A stretch of 64,000 nucleotides of DNA from JAUIIK01 sp963709995 (GCA_963709995.1 CAVPYN010000010.1:1-64000); one strand, 5' to 3'. Counted from the stretch's first letter, positions 29,474 through 39,036 are shown. The notes: generated by a model from the sequence alone, not told the origin. Numbers and translations are program-made.

Positions 29474-31390
29474 ATGAATAACAGAAGTTTGACCGGAATG
29501 ATGACCCGGGATCGCATCGATGGCTGGCTTATCGCTCTCTTCGCCATCTGTACCGCGATCATGTTCGAATCGATGCGGGTGTTCGTCAGTTATCTCGTGT
29601 TCGTCGTCGATCAGAGTGAACGAACGACCATCGCAGTGGCGGCGATTGCCGTCTTCGCGTTTCCGGCCCTGGCTGGACTTGCCATCACCACACTCGGAAT
29701 CCCACGAATCCTCAGCGGTTCTATCTGGATCCTGCTACTCGCCAGGCTGACGATCCAGTTCGTCGATGATCCTGTTCTGAGGATCATTGCTGGCGGGGTA
29801 GTTATCGTCGCCTGGGGCATCCTCGCGGTGACAATCTTTGCAATGAGGCGCCAGTCTGCGGCAATCGGGTTCCTGTTCGGGCTAGGGCTCGATCTTGCAC
29901 TGCGCGCCGCCATCGGCCCGTTGGATCTTCCCTGGATTCCGGACCTCACGCGAACCATCATCACGCTGGCACTGATTCTCCTGTCAATTGCCCTCTGGAT
30001 TCCCACGCGCAAAGCGTTTACAGGTTTCAACGCCGGGGCAAGCTGGAGGTCGGCGGCGCCGCTGATCGCCATCGGTCCCGCCATCGCCCTGTTCCACGTA
30101 GTGACCGGGAACATCGCCTTCGTCACAACCCATACCGGACTCTCAACGGCAGCGGCGAGCGGACTGCTCGCAGCAGGGTTCATCCTGGGTGTAGGAATTG
30201 CGGCGCTGCGTTTGCTGGCGGTGGGAGCCGCTGGCGCCGGAGGCACGCTCATCCTTCGCTTCGTTTTCTTCGATGCGGTAATCGGAGGTGTTTCGCTCTC
30301 GCTCGCGTGGTCGGGTGAGGGACTCGCGGCGCTCGGCGTCCTGTTTGCGACAGTCACGGCAACCGAGCTGATCATTCTCGCGACGATCTCAGAGGGAGAG
30401 GCCGGGAGCGCGACAGCAACTCCCACGGCGATCATTTTCACCATCGGGATGCTGCTGCAATTCATTGCACTCTTTCTCTATTACACGGCCACCGGTTCGG
30501 GGATCATCCTCGGTGGCATCTGGATCGTCCTTGTCGCGGGTGCATTCGCAGCCATCGGACTCATTCCCGCCGCGATGGCACATCGACCACTACGCCTCGA
30601 CGCGCGCGTCGTGCCCGCCGCAGCGGTGATCGTGTTGCTCGCGGTAGCCCCCCTGATCGCCCTGGCTGAAACATCGCCCCTGTCCACCGGTTCCAGCGAC
30701 GGGACGATCACCGTGATGTCTTACAACATCCAATCCGGGTTCTCGAAGGACAACCATTGGGATCTTGAAGCAACGGCCGGAGTCATCGCGGAATCTGGCA
30801 GCGACATCGTTGTACTCCAGGAGGTGAGCCGTGGCTGGCTCGTCACAACCGGAAACGAACAGCTGCGCTGGCTAAGCGACCGGCTTGACCTGGCTTACGC
30901 CTGGGGTGGCGCGTCCCGTGACGATCTCTGGGGAAACGCGGTGCTGAGCCGGTACCCGATCGTCTCGTCGAACGTGGTCAAGTACGACACAAGCCAGAAC
31001 CTGCGACGCTCTGCCCTGGTTGTCACACTCGACATCGGACAGGACACCCTCATCCAGGTGATCGCAACTCACCTCGACAATCCAGCCGGAGCGGGCACGG
31101 CTCGTTCCGAGCAGGTCGACCAGCTTGTTGAGATCATCGACCTCAACCGGCCAACGATTGTCGCTGGCGACTTCAACATGACCCCGGATGACCCGCTCGT
31201 GGGCAGCATCCTCGCAACCGGTCTCCTCGATGCTGGTCTTGTTGCAGGCGCGGTAGACGCGACTTCCGAGGATGGAAGGCGCATCGACTACATCTTCGTA
31301 TCGAATGATTTTGGAATCGTCGAGGGCGAGGTCATCGACAGCGATGCTTCCGACCATCGTCCAATCGTCGTGACGCTGCTCGTGCCTTAG
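29474..31390 (+). CDS. Polytopic membrane protein fused to an endonuclease/exonuclease/phosphatase (EEP) domain
   Basis: 638 residues. About 12 hydrophobic helices fill residues 15-400. The C-terminal 230 residues form an EEP domain, probably extracytoplasmic: Asn in SYNIQSGF, Glu in VVLQEVSRGW, His in ATHLDNP, Asp/Asn in AGDFNMTPDD, Asp in RIDYIFVS and the final SDHRP. All six expected catalytic positions are present. EEP domains cleave phosphodiesters in nucleic acids, lipids or sugars; the membrane part suggests a lipid or glycolipid substrate, which is inference. The last base pairs overlap the convergent epimerase stop. Confidence 0.88.
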   Translation: MNNRSLTGMMTRDRIDGWLIALFAICTAIMFESMRVFVSYLVFVVDQSERTTIAVAAIAVFAFPALAGLAITTLGIPRILSGSIWILLLARLTIQFVDDPVLRIIAGGVVIVAWGILAVTIFAMRRQSAAIGFLFGLGLDLALRAAIGPLDLPWIPDLTRTIITLALILLSIALWIPTRKAFTGFNAGASWRSAAPLIAIGPAIALFHVVTGNIAFVTTHTGLSTAAASGLLAAGFILGVGIAALRLLAVGAAGAGGTLILRFVFFDAVIGGVSLSLAWSGEGLAALGVLFATVTATELIILATISEGEAGSATATPTAIIFTIGMLLQFIALFLYYTATGSGIILGGIWIVLVAGAFAAIGLIPAAMAHRPLRLDARVVPAAAVIVLLAVAPLIALAETSPLSTGSSDGTITVMSYNIQSGFSKDNHWDLEATAGVIAESGSDIVVLQEVSRGWLVTTGNEQLRWLSDRLDLAYAWGGASRDDLWGNAVLSRYPIVSSNVVKYDTSQNLRRSALVVTLDIGQDTLIQVIATHLDNPAGAGTARSEQVDQLVEIIDLNRPTIVAGDFNMTPDDPLVGSILATGLLDAGLVAGAVDATSEDGRRIDYIFVSNDFGIVEGEVIDSDASDHRPIVVTLLVP

Positions 31391-32306
31391 GAGTCCCCGA
31401 TAAAGGAGCGAACCGTCCGCTCGATCCCCTCGGTGAAACTCATCTCCGGCCGCCAGTCCAGAACCTGGTTTGCTTTCGAGACATCCAGATAGATCCGGTA
31501 GACTTCGCCAGGTTTCGCCGGCGCAAATTCAGCATCCAGGCCGTAATCGGAAGCGTTCTTCAGCGCCTCGAAGACCTCATTGACCGTGGTCGGAACTCCA
31601 CTGGCGATGTTGATCGCTTCGCCATCACCTCGCTCAAGCGCCTTCAGATTGGCGCGAACGACGTCACCAACGTAGACGAAATCGCGTTCCTGCGCCCCGC
31701 TCCCGAAAATGGTGCAGGCCGTCCCTGGAGCATGCGTTCGGTGAAGATCGCGACGACGCCCGCCTCACCGTGAGGATCCTGACGGGGACCGTAGACATTC
31801 CCGTAACGCAACGTGGTGAAGTTCAGGCCGTAGAGCCGGTGATAGAGATCGAGATATCGCTCCGCGGCGAACTTGGAGAGACCATAGGGCGACTCGGGCA
31901 GTACCGGATGGACTTCGTCACAGGGAAGTTGTTGCGGTTCTCCGTACATGGCGCCACCGCTTGAGACGTTGATGACCTTGCCGACGCCGTTGCGCCGCGC
32001 CGCGTCGAAGACCGAGAGTGATCCGATGACGTTCCTGCGCGCGTCATCGAGCGGGTTCTCGACCGACACCGGAACGGCGATTTGTGCAGCGTGATGATTG
32101 ATAACATCAGGGCGAAAGTCGCTGACCAGCTCTTGAAACTCGTCCGCGAGAATACTCATCTGCTGGAATGGCGCGTGGGGGCTTAGATGTTCTGTCGTGC
32201 CCGTAGACAGGTCGTCGACCACGAGAAGTTCATGGCCCGCCGCGAGATACGCATCCACAACATGGGAGCCAATAAAACCCGCTCCCCCGGTCACGAGGAT
32301 CCTCAT
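31387..32306 (-). CDS. NAD-dependent nucleotide-sugar epimerase/dehydratase, frameshifted
   Basis: Extended SDR fold: TGGAGFIGSHVVDAYL at the N-terminus, VDDLSTG, then Ser in NVSSGG and the YxxxK pair in SPYGLSKFAAERYL, and RYGNVYGPRQDPHGEAGV. The first frame ends wrongly after about 220 residues; near 31700-31715 the match moves to another frame that reads QERDFVYVGDVVRANL and ends WRPEMSFTEGIERTV with a stop at 31387-31389. The break lies at a short T-run (TTTTC). Restored, it is about 306 residues, normal for UDP-glucose 4-epimerase-like enzymes. Confidence 0.88.
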
Positions 32307-32324
32307 AGAGTCGCGTTCTTCACC

Positions 32325-32852
32325 TTACCCGAGTCCGACCGCCCGGCTCACATCCACAGATGAGCGTATACCCACCGCGTGCGTGAGCGCGAGAATCAAT
32401 AGTCCTGCAACCAGGACAAGCATGGCCGCATAGGCCAGACGGCGCACCGGCGCTGCGAACCGCCATCTTGCCCGCGTTCGAAACTGGCTGCACTCCTCAT
32501 GGCGAGGACCGAGACAATAGCCAATCTGCTGCGGCAACCCGACCGGGCGACCGCCGGCCGCCAGGCAAGCCCGTCCCGACAGTCCCGCTTCAAGGTGGAC
32601 GCAAGCGTCTGCATGGGTGATCACCGTGGCAAGCGGCTGCTTTTCAATCAGCGGGAGCCGCAGGGCCGGTAGCTCGGCTGTCTCGTCGATACGAACCGGG
32701 CGCGCCGTCCCGCGCGAGGCTGGAGCATTCTTGCGCACGGGCCGCCGGTGCAAGCGTAGCGCCGGAATCCGCGTGTCGCGGTTGCCCTGGTCTTCCGGTT
32801 GGGGCCATGCGGTTCGGCGATCCGGCCACGCCCCGACATACAACTGCGCCAT
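32325..32852 (-). CDS. Single-span membrane protein with Chloroflexota-type Cys motif
   Basis: 175 residues. A polar N-terminal half is followed by a Cys cluster: Cys in HADACVHLEAGL, then RACLAAGGRPVGL, QQIGYCLGPRHEECSQF, and then one membrane helix (about 145-165). The order C-x(n)-C-x(n)-C-x(n)-C with QxxYC and HxxC is, from memory, a pattern repeated in membrane or LysM proteins of Chloroflexota; I know no function. It lies 18 nt upstream of the epimerase on the same strand and diverges from moaA across a region with two TGTACGTACA sites. Confidence 0.65.
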   Translation of the reverse strand: MAQLYVGAWPDRRTAWPQPEDQGNRDTRIPALRLHRRPVRKNAPASRGTARPVRIDETAELPALRLPLIEKQPLATVITHADACVHLEAGLSGRACLAAGGRPVGLPQQIGYCLGPRHEECSQFRTRARWRFAAPVRRLAYAAMLVLVAGLLILALTHAVGIRSSVDVSRAVGLG

Positions 32853-32881
32853 CGCGCAACCATCCCTACCGTCTCACGAAA

Positions 32882-32903
32882 TGTACGTACATGTGTACGT
32901 ACA
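32882..32903. promoter_or_regulatory. Two copies of palindrome TGTACGTACA, 12-bp period
   Basis: The same palindrome occurs at 32882-32891 and 32894-32903, separated by TG. It lies 29 nt upstream of the Cys-motif gene (minus) and about 140 nt upstream of moaA (plus). A 12-bp period is close to one helical turn, as expected for adjacent dimers. The same 10-mer occurs at 9638. Confidence 0.6.
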
Positions 32904-33040
32904 CCCGAATCCTATCGCAGGCAAGCGTGCCTGTCGAGGATCGGGACGAAGAATCTGGGTTTCTCGGGTTTCGAACGTATCATCCGGGAGGTCACCAAAG
33001 AAGAGTGCAGACAACTACTCAATCACGTTATACTCAATAG

Positions 33041-34054
33041 ATGAATAGCATCACTGACAGATTCAACAGACCACTCCATGATCTCCGGATCTCGGTCACT
33101 GACCGCTGCAATTTCCGTTGCGTCTACTGCATGCCGAAGGAGATCTTCGGCGCAAATTACCCCTTCCTGCAGCGTGACGAGGTGCTGAGCTTCGAAGAAA
33201 TCGAACGTGTTGCCCGGGTGTTCGCGCTCGCTGGCGTGCGCAAGCTGCGGATCACCGGAGGAGAGCCGCTGGTGCGGCGCAACATCGAGGATCTCGTCGG
33301 GCTGCTCGCCGCCATCCCCGGAATCGACGATGTCGCGATGACGACCAACGGCTCGCTATTGTCGCCAGCGAAGGCCAGGGCCCTGAAGGACGCGGGCCTC
33401 GACCGGATTACCGTCAGCCTCGATTCACTCGATGATGCCGTATTCAAATCGATGAACGACGTCAACTTCCCGGTCGATCGAGTCCTCCAGGCAATCGACA
33501 ACGCGATTGAAGCCGGCCTCGATCCGGTCAAAGTCGACACCGTCGTGAAGCGCGGGGTGAACGATCACACGATCATCCAGCTTGCCAGCCACTTCCGGCA
33601 CACCGGAGTCATCCCACGGTTTATCGAGTACATGGACGTCGGGTCCACCAATGGTTGGCGCATGCAAGACGTCGTCGCTGCCCGGGAGATCATCGAGGCG
33701 ATCAGCGGCGAGTGGGCGGTTTCGCCCGCTGAGCCGAACTACTATGGTGAAGTGGCCGACCGCTACCGCTATCTCGACGGCGGCGGCGAATTCGGGATCA
33801 TCGCCTCGGTCACCCAGCCATTCTGCGGCACTTGCACCCGGGCGCGGCTATCCGCGGACGGCCAGCTCTACACCTGCCTCTTCGGCGCCCACGGCCATGA
33901 CTTTCGGGGGTTGATTCGCTCTGGAGCGAGCGACGATGACCTTGCGCAACTGCTCTCCAACGTCTGGACCAATCGGGCCGACCGCTACTCGGAACTGCGT
34001 TCGGAGAACACGATCTACCTGCGCAAGGTGGAAATGTCGCGCATCGGCGGCTGA
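33041..34054 (+). CDS. moaA: GTP 3',8-cyclase, radical SAM enzyme of molybdenum cofactor synthesis
   Basis: 337 residues, the usual MoaA length. The N-terminal radical-SAM cluster is CNFRCVYC (CxxxCxxC at about 24-31) within RISVTDRCNF; the C-terminal second 4Fe-4S cluster is FCGTCTRARLSADGQLYTC. ITGGEPLVR binds SAM, and the protein ends in Gly-Gly, needed for activity in known MoaA. It converts GTP to 3',8-cyclo-GTP in the first step of the pathway. No other moa or moe gene is adjacent; a MOSC protein is 8 kb away. A TATACT hexamer lies 10-15 nt before the start. Confidence 0.96.
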   Translation: MNSITDRFNRPLHDLRISVTDRCNFRCVYCMPKEIFGANYPFLQRDEVLSFEEIERVARVFALAGVRKLRITGGEPLVRRNIEDLVGLLAAIPGIDDVAMTTNGSLLSPAKARALKDAGLDRITVSLDSLDDAVFKSMNDVNFPVDRVLQAIDNAIEAGLDPVKVDTVVKRGVNDHTIIQLASHFRHTGVIPRFIEYMDVGSTNGWRMQDVVAAREIIEAISGEWAVSPAEPNYYGEVADRYRYLDGGGEFGIIASVTQPFCGTCTRARLSADGQLYTCLFGAHGHDFRGLIRSGASDDDLAQLLSNVWTNRADRYSELRSENTIYLRKVEMSRIGG

Positions 34055-34083
34055 CCAAACAAAGATCCCAGCAGCGCACAACT

Positions 34084-34119
34084 GAAATTCGCGGCCGCTG
34101 GAAGAGCGACCGCGATTTC
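34084..34119. terminator. Bidirectional hairpin between moaA and the TadG-like gene
   Basis: GAAATTCGCGGCCGCT pairs with AGAGCGACCGCGATTTC with few mismatches around a 3-nt loop. It sits between the two convergent 3' ends. A T-rich stretch follows on the plus side. Confidence 0.6.
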
Positions 34120-34149
34120 TCTCAACGTTTGGCTAGATCACGCCGGCGG

Positions 34150-35378
34150 TTACTCGACCAGATACAGCTCGTAGCGCGGCGTGTGGACGTCGTCGGAATG
34201 CCGGACGATCAGATCGCTCGTTCCACGAACGTCCAGGGTTCCGACGATCACCTGACCGTAGACCGCCTCGCCGCCAGGATTGCCGTGCATCGTCACGTCG
34301 GAGCAGGGCGCAAGGAAGACGCCTTCGAGATAGAACTCGTTGTTGCCCTGACTATCGAATTCGCTGCAATTGTCGATCCAGAGAACCATGTGGTTTGGGC
34401 CACCGCTATAGGGCGAAGTTGCCGGCGCTTTCAGGTTGACCTCGCCATTCTTCGGATCGAAGTAGGTCGAACTGGTTGTGCCGTTGAAGTAGAGCATGAC
34501 GTTGTTGCCCTGGATCCGCGAGTTCGTGTTTTGCAGGCTGATGCTCGTCCCCTTGAAGTAGTAGGTGCCCGGTAACAGGGTTGCGGTCTTCTTGATATTG
34601 ATGTTCCCGAGGTTTTCGTAGTAACCGGGATGCAGCGTGCAATTGTTGTTACAGTTTGGCTTGTCCTCGATCTCGTCAAGGGCGTTCTTATACGGTGGAA
34701 TCGCTCCCGCGTATGGATTGGTAATCGGCGGGCGTCCGTTGAAGAAGCCGCTCGGCGCTTCCCAGTTGTTGTTGGGATTTACCTCGCCGACGGCATCGAT
34801 CGTGCCATCAGTCTTGAATGCGTTCGCGCCGCCACTCCGTGCAACATCGCCATTTGACATTGCGCTGCCGCCGATAACATCGATCGTGATGTTGCCATTC
34901 ACGTACATACCCGGTTCTTCCAGCGCGATCAACGCGTACTGACCGTCCTTGACATCGCTCACCTCGGCAACCGCGCGAGCCCCGACACCCCAGCTTCCTG
35001 TGTAGATCGCTCCAATAAGAAGCGTTGCACCGGCATCGAGACATCCACCTCGACCCGGCCATCATTGCTGTCGCCAGTCACTACAACTTCCACACCGCCA
35101 TCTTCCGAGACACCGTTGGCTCCGGCGTAATCGGCGGCATCGCCTCGCACCGTGCTATGAGACTTGCCCTGCATCAGGGCAACGCCCCCGGCAAGCGCGG
35201 CGGAGTCTGCGGCCGCCTGCGCCTGGCGGCGTTCGGCCATCAGATAGCCCGCGTCCAGGGCAAGCGCCATAATGCCCACCAGCACGAATGAGGCCAGCGC
35301 AAAGAGAATCAGGACCTGTCCTTCGGTATCTCCACTGAATTGTGCTCTTCTGCGCCTTGCCATCTTGTTGTCCGTCAT
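34150..35378 (-). CDS. TadG-like secreted protein with beta-solenoid-like body, frameshifted (paralogue A)
   Basis: The N-terminal part has the pseudopilin-like GQVLILFALASFVLVGIMAL, then LDAGYLMAERRQAQAAADSA as in TadE/TadG proteins. At about 35005-35015 the frame shifts; the next frame supplies GAIYTGSWGVGARAVAEV and continues as SDVKDGQYALIALEEPG to the end. The break was placed by alignment with paralogue B at 40-41.5 kb. The C-terminal 250 residues have short beta-rich units (GNINIKKTATLLPGTYYFKG, ISLQNTNSRIQGNNV), like a right-handed solenoid, and end YLVE. The protein probably lies outside the membrane. It has no neighbouring TadE gene, unlike the other two copies. Confidence 0.8.
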
Positions 35379-35556
35379 TTCAATACGAGTTGCGGGGCCG
35401 AAGCTCGACTCCGCCTGCTTTCATGATGCCTTGGACGCCGAGAGGCTGAAAGGTCGGTAAGTAGAGAATTTGCGGGTACACGGGTTCGCCGAAACCAGTA
35501 CCAGCGTACTAGTTGGGCGATTTACTGCGCGGACGGATGCGGATGCCGTGATGCAA

Positions 35557-35654
35557 GTAGAGACGGCGCCGCTGGCGCGTCCCGGTGGCAGTAACTTCCT
35601 CATTCGGTGGATTGGGACTGTGGGATCGAAAACGCGCCAGCGGCACGTCTCGAC
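35557..35654. repeat. Dispersed REP-like element, copy 2
   Basis: 98 bp. Left half: GTAGAGACGGCGCCGC followed by TGGCGCGTC. Right half: CGCGCCAGCGGCACG then TCTCGAC, the inverted partner. Each half can fold alone through CGCC/GGCG. It is in the 330-nt gap 35379-35710, where nothing else is seen. Confidence 0.8.
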
Positions 35655-35710
35655 GATAACCCGTCTCGGTGAATCACTCGAGATAGCTCGACAACACCTG
35701 CGATTTCCGA

Positions 35711-36337
35711 TTACCAGATCTTGGGGATGAATCGAAATCGCACCTGGCGCATGTAGCCTGCGTACTCCGAATATCGAGCGGAAAGCAGGCGCTCTTCGTG
35801 CCGTGCCTTGAACGTGAAAAAAATGAATCCGACGAGCGTAGCCGCCATCGAGAGAACGCTCGACCAGATGAGCGACCAGCCGAGTAGCGCGAGCAGGACG
35901 GCCAGGTACAGTGGGTGGCGAACGCGCCCGTACCAGCCATGCTCGACGAGTTCGGCATCGTCGAGCGGCGTCGGCGCAACCCGCAGACTGTCGCCAAGAT
36001 CCTCCCCCGCCTGCTGGGCGACTAGTAGACCGCTGGCGATCGCGATCAGGCCCAGGCTCGCGCTGGCGACTCGAACACAGCGAGTTCTTCGCCTCCGGAG
36101 CACCCTTGCCTCGAACGGACCGGCGACCGCGGCCAGCGCCAACAACACAAACTGCCCGCCGATCCAGCCGTAGTCCGGTCCGATTCGTTCGCTGAGGCTG
36201 CGCTGGCGTCTTTGCCCTGACATCTCCCCCGCCTTCCGGCCATCGATGCAACTGACGTAAAACCCGGCCATCATAGCAGCCGCGATCAGGCGGATGCAGA
36301 CGCGCCTATTGAGCGCACCAACAATCCGGCGTAGCAT
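35711..36337 (-). CDS. Isoprenylcysteine carboxyl methyltransferase-like membrane protein
   Basis: About 208 residues from the first Met; an internal start is possible because the family usually begins nearer the first helix. Four to five hydrophobic helices and the C-terminal family motif: HGWYGRVRHPLYLAVLLALLG, then FKARHEERLLSARYSEYAGY and RFIPKIW. These residues form the SAM-binding part of ICMT/PEMT-like integral membrane methyltransferases. Bacterial substrates are mostly unknown. Confidence 0.85.
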   Translation of the reverse strand: MLRRIVGALNRRVCIRLIAAAMMAGFYVSCIDGRKAGEMSGQRRQRSLSERIGPDYGWIGGQFVLLALAAVAGPFEARVLRRRRTRCVRVASASLGLIAIASGLLVAQQAGEDLGDSLRVAPTPLDDAELVEHGWYGRVRHPLYLAVLLALLGWSLIWSSVLSMAATLVGFIFFTFKARHEERLLSARYSEYAGYMRQVRFRFIPKIW

Positions 36338-36363
36338 GGAGGACGCACGAAGAGTCAGGAGGG

Positions 36364-36660
36364 ATGCACGCCGCTATGCAGGAGATCCGCCAACCGGAGG
36401 GCGCATATCGTTACACCTTCGGATCGCGCCAAGAGCAGATCGCGACCGTCCACCCTGAAGAGACGGTTCCCATCCACTCGGAGAGCGCGGTGCGGACAGC
36501 CTGCGACGAGCCTGTTTGCTGGTTCGTCGCAAGAGGCGGTTTCGAGAAACTCGACGCCTACCAACTTCTCACCTGGGCAGGGGAACCATTCGGGGGAGGT
36601 ACCGGGGACCTCAACCATTCGCTGGTTGCAGGCGTCAAGAAGACGAATCTCTCGTGGTGA
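36364..36660 (+). pseudogene. Acetamidase/formamidase relic with internal deletion
   Basis: 98 residues. The first part, YRYTFGSRQEQIATVHPEET then VPIHSESAV, matches the N-terminus of acetamidase/formamidase proteins (FGP...VATVxPGETVxxxTxDA). The last part, LDAYQLLTWAGEP to LNHSLVAGVKKTNL, matches their C-terminus (DAYQLLSxAGE...VDPxxTxVAxxPK). The roughly 200 central residues with the metal and catalytic sites are absent, so the product cannot be active. Its stop overlaps the GTG start of the next gene. The assignment is from memory of the family pattern. Confidence 0.6.
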
Positions 36661-37109
36661 CATGGGGAGAGTTTGCCGAGAGTTCCCCGGAGCTTGCCCT
36701 GGTTGGCGCCCGGCTCTTTGAGGAGCACCAGATCGCCTACCTGGCGACGGTTCGCCGCGATGGATCGCCACGGCTCCACCCGGTGACACCGGTGCGGGCG
36801 GGAGATGGGCTGTACGTCGCCGTCAACTGCGCCTCTCCGAAGCGCTGGGACCTTGAGCGTGACCGGCGCTACGCGCTACACGCGCCGCTTGGAGATCAGG
36901 ACGAGGAGTTCGTCATCACTGGCGTCGTCCGTCGCGTGAATGATGGCCCGACCGGCGCCGCAATCGCCGTGGCTGCCCGACACGTCATACACGCCAGCGA
37001 TTGGCTCTTCGAGTTCCTGATCAGCCGCTGCCTTCAGGGCTACTGGGTCAACGTGGGACAACCCGGCACCTACCCTGTGCGCCGTCATTGGCCCTCGCTG
37101 GAATCGTAA
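36657..37109 (+). CDS. Pyridoxamine 5'-phosphate oxidase-family FMN/F420-binding protein
   Basis: About 150 residues from GTG at 36657, overlapping the stop of the acetamidase relic (GTGA). It has the split-barrel pattern AYLATVRRDGSPRLHPVTPV, then GLYVAVNCASPKRWDLERD, YALHAPLGDQDEEFVITGVV. These small proteins bind FMN or F420 and reduce diverse substrates; the substrate is unknown. The overlap may have arisen by deletion in the upstream gene. Confidence 0.88.
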   Translation: MTWGEFAESSPELALVGARLFEEHQIAYLATVRRDGSPRLHPVTPVRAGDGLYVAVNCASPKRWDLERDRRYALHAPLGDQDEEFVITGVVRRVNDGPTGAAIAVAARHVIHASDWLFEFLISRCLQGYWVNVGQPGTYPVRRHWPSLES

Positions 37110-37153
37110 TCGGACTGGTCGTTTATTGTTTATTTAGGAACTGGGAGATTGAA

Positions 37154-38776
37154 ATGGTCTGGACAAACAAGGGCATCAGCCACCGTTCGACGGTGATGGG
37201 CATGCGCGGGATGGTCGCGACGGCTCACCCGCTGGCGTCGCTCGTCGGGGTAAACGTCCTCCAATCCGGCGGCAACGCCTTCGATGCCGCCGTCGCAATC
37301 TCGGCAACGCTCAATGTCGTTGAGCCCTACATGTCCGGGCTTGGTGGTGGCGGGGCAGCGCTGATCCACACCGCGGATGGTGAGACGACAACGCTGAATT
37401 ACGGTGGATCGGTGCCTGCCCAGGCCGGACCCTCTACCCTAGATGACAACACTGTCGACATCGGTTCCAGGGCCAGCACCGTGCCTGGAGCGCCGCTGGG
37501 CTGGTTCACCATTCTCGAACGTTTCGGGACGATGGATGCCGGCACACTATTTCAACCGGCGATCGATCACGCTGAGCGCGGCGTGGCCCTCACGGTGAAG
37601 AACAGCCTCTTTTACGCGTCGGGAGTCGACCGGCTGTCGAATAATGGTCGTCCGATTTTTGCCCCCGGCGGGTCCGCACCGGCTGCCGGAACGGTCATCC
37701 GTCAACCGGCGCTAGCCGCCACCTATCGACTGCTGGCCGAACACGGACCGGGCGTTCTCTATGATGGCGCGCTCGGAACCCGCATGATCGATGCCGTCCA
37801 GGCCGCGGATGGCTTGATGACCGCCGGCGACCTGCGCAGTTTCGATGTCGAATGGCTTGAGCCGGCAAGAGGAACCTATCGCGGCCTTCAGGTGCGCTCG
37901 ACCGGTTGGCCGCTCACATCCTACGAAGTCTTGATGAACCTCAATCTCATGGAGGGTTTCGACCTCGGCGCGATGGGCCACAACAGCGCCGATACCATCC
38001 ATACCGTCGCGGAAGCAATGAAGCTTTCGATGACCGAACGCTGCCGCTACGGTGGATCGGCAAATCCGCCTCCACCCGGCCTGCTATCGAAAGGTTATGC
38101 CAGCGAACGACGAACGCTGATCGACCCCGAACGTGCCGCCGTCGCGGCGAGCGAGCGTGGCGTGCGCCTCTTCCCGGACGGCACGATTCAACCAGGCAGT
38201 CCGGCTGACTTCAACCGCGAGTGCACGACGCACTTCAGCGTTGTCGACGAAGATGGCAATGCCATCGCGATCACCCAGAGCCTTGGCGCGGCCTTCGGCT
38301 CCGGCTTCCTGGCCGGCGACACCGGAATCATGATGAACAATTTCCTCTTCTTCTTCGACCTCGATCCGGAGAGTCCGAATGTGATCGGTCCCGACACACG
38401 TTGGGGTGGGCCGCTCGTGCCGTGCATGTTCTTCGACGACGAACGGCTGTTTCTCGTGATTGGCACGCCTGGAGGATTTGGGATTCCGCACACCACCACT
38501 CAGATGATCTCAAACGTCATCGATCACGGAATGGGAGTTCAGGCAGCGATCGAAGCGCCCCGTTTCCGGCTCTGGGAAGGCACCCGCATCGTCATCGAAG
38601 AGCGTGTGCCCGGCGAAGTTCGAGCCGAGCTTGAGCGCCGTGGACATCACGTCGAGCTTGTCGAAGCGTTCTCCGCGGCGGTGGGTGGCGGGCAAGGCAT
38701 CTTGATCGACCCTAATACCGGCGCACTGTCAGGAGGTGGCGATCCTCGCAGGGACGGGACGGCGCTCGGATACTAG
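37154..38776 (+). CDS. Gamma-glutamyltransferase family protein
   Basis: About 540 residues, starting at ATG behind GGGAG. It begins in the fold at MVATAHPLASLVGVNVL, GGNAFDAAVAISATLNVVEP and GLGGGGAALIH, with no signal peptide. The autoprocessing nucleophile is Thr358 in TTHFSVVDEDGNAIAITQSL. Large and small subunits would form by cleavage before Thr358. Members hydrolyse glutathione and other gamma-glutamyl compounds. Lack of a signal suggests a cytoplasmic enzyme, perhaps a gamma-glutamyl hydrolase in peptide catabolism. An AT-rich stretch (TTTATTGTTTATTTAGG, 37122-37138) just upstream may hold the promoter. Confidence 0.93.
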   Translation: MVWTNKGISHRSTVMGMRGMVATAHPLASLVGVNVLQSGGNAFDAAVAISATLNVVEPYMSGLGGGGAALIHTADGETTTLNYGGSVPAQAGPSTLDDNTVDIGSRASTVPGAPLGWFTILERFGTMDAGTLFQPAIDHAERGVALTVKNSLFYASGVDRLSNNGRPIFAPGGSAPAAGTVIRQPALAATYRLLAEHGPGVLYDGALGTRMIDAVQAADGLMTAGDLRSFDVEWLEPARGTYRGLQVRSTGWPLTSYEVLMNLNLMEGFDLGAMGHNSADTIHTVAEAMKLSMTERCRYGGSANPPPPGLLSKGYASERRTLIDPERAAVAASERGVRLFPDGTIQPGSPADFNRECTTHFSVVDEDGNAIAITQSLGAAFGSGFLAGDTGIMMNNFLFFFDLDPESPNVIGPDTRWGGPLVPCMFFDDERLFLVIGTPGGFGIPHTTTQMISNVIDHGMGVQAAIEAPRFRLWEGTRIVIEERVPGEVRAELERRGHHVELVEAFSAAVGGGQGILIDPNTGALSGGGDPRRDGTALGY

Positions 38777-39036
38777 AGCGTTTTGACGAATGGTGGACCA
38801 TCGGAGAATCGGCAGACCAGTGCGATACAGAGGATCTCGAAAATACTCAGCGCCAGCGAGGAAGAAACCTGGGGCCATCGTACGGGCGCAGACGAGCTCC
38901 GCCCAGCCACGAGCATGCATACGTTCGCGGGTGAACACATGGTTCACCCCGACGATGGCCGGGGGATTGAACCACCGATCCACCTTCGACGTTTACGGTA
39001 TTTGGTGTCGTGCGGGCAATTGTAGAACATCGAACC

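Noticed and set aside
35379..35556. Riboswitch upstream of the TadG-like gene A
   Set aside because: Looked for cyclic-di-GMP aptamer cores because pili are often so regulated; none was found.
36355..36789. Minus-strand frame opposite the acetamidase relic
   Set aside because: No ribosome site or family match; the plus strand carries recognisable acetamidase ends and the GTGA coupling.
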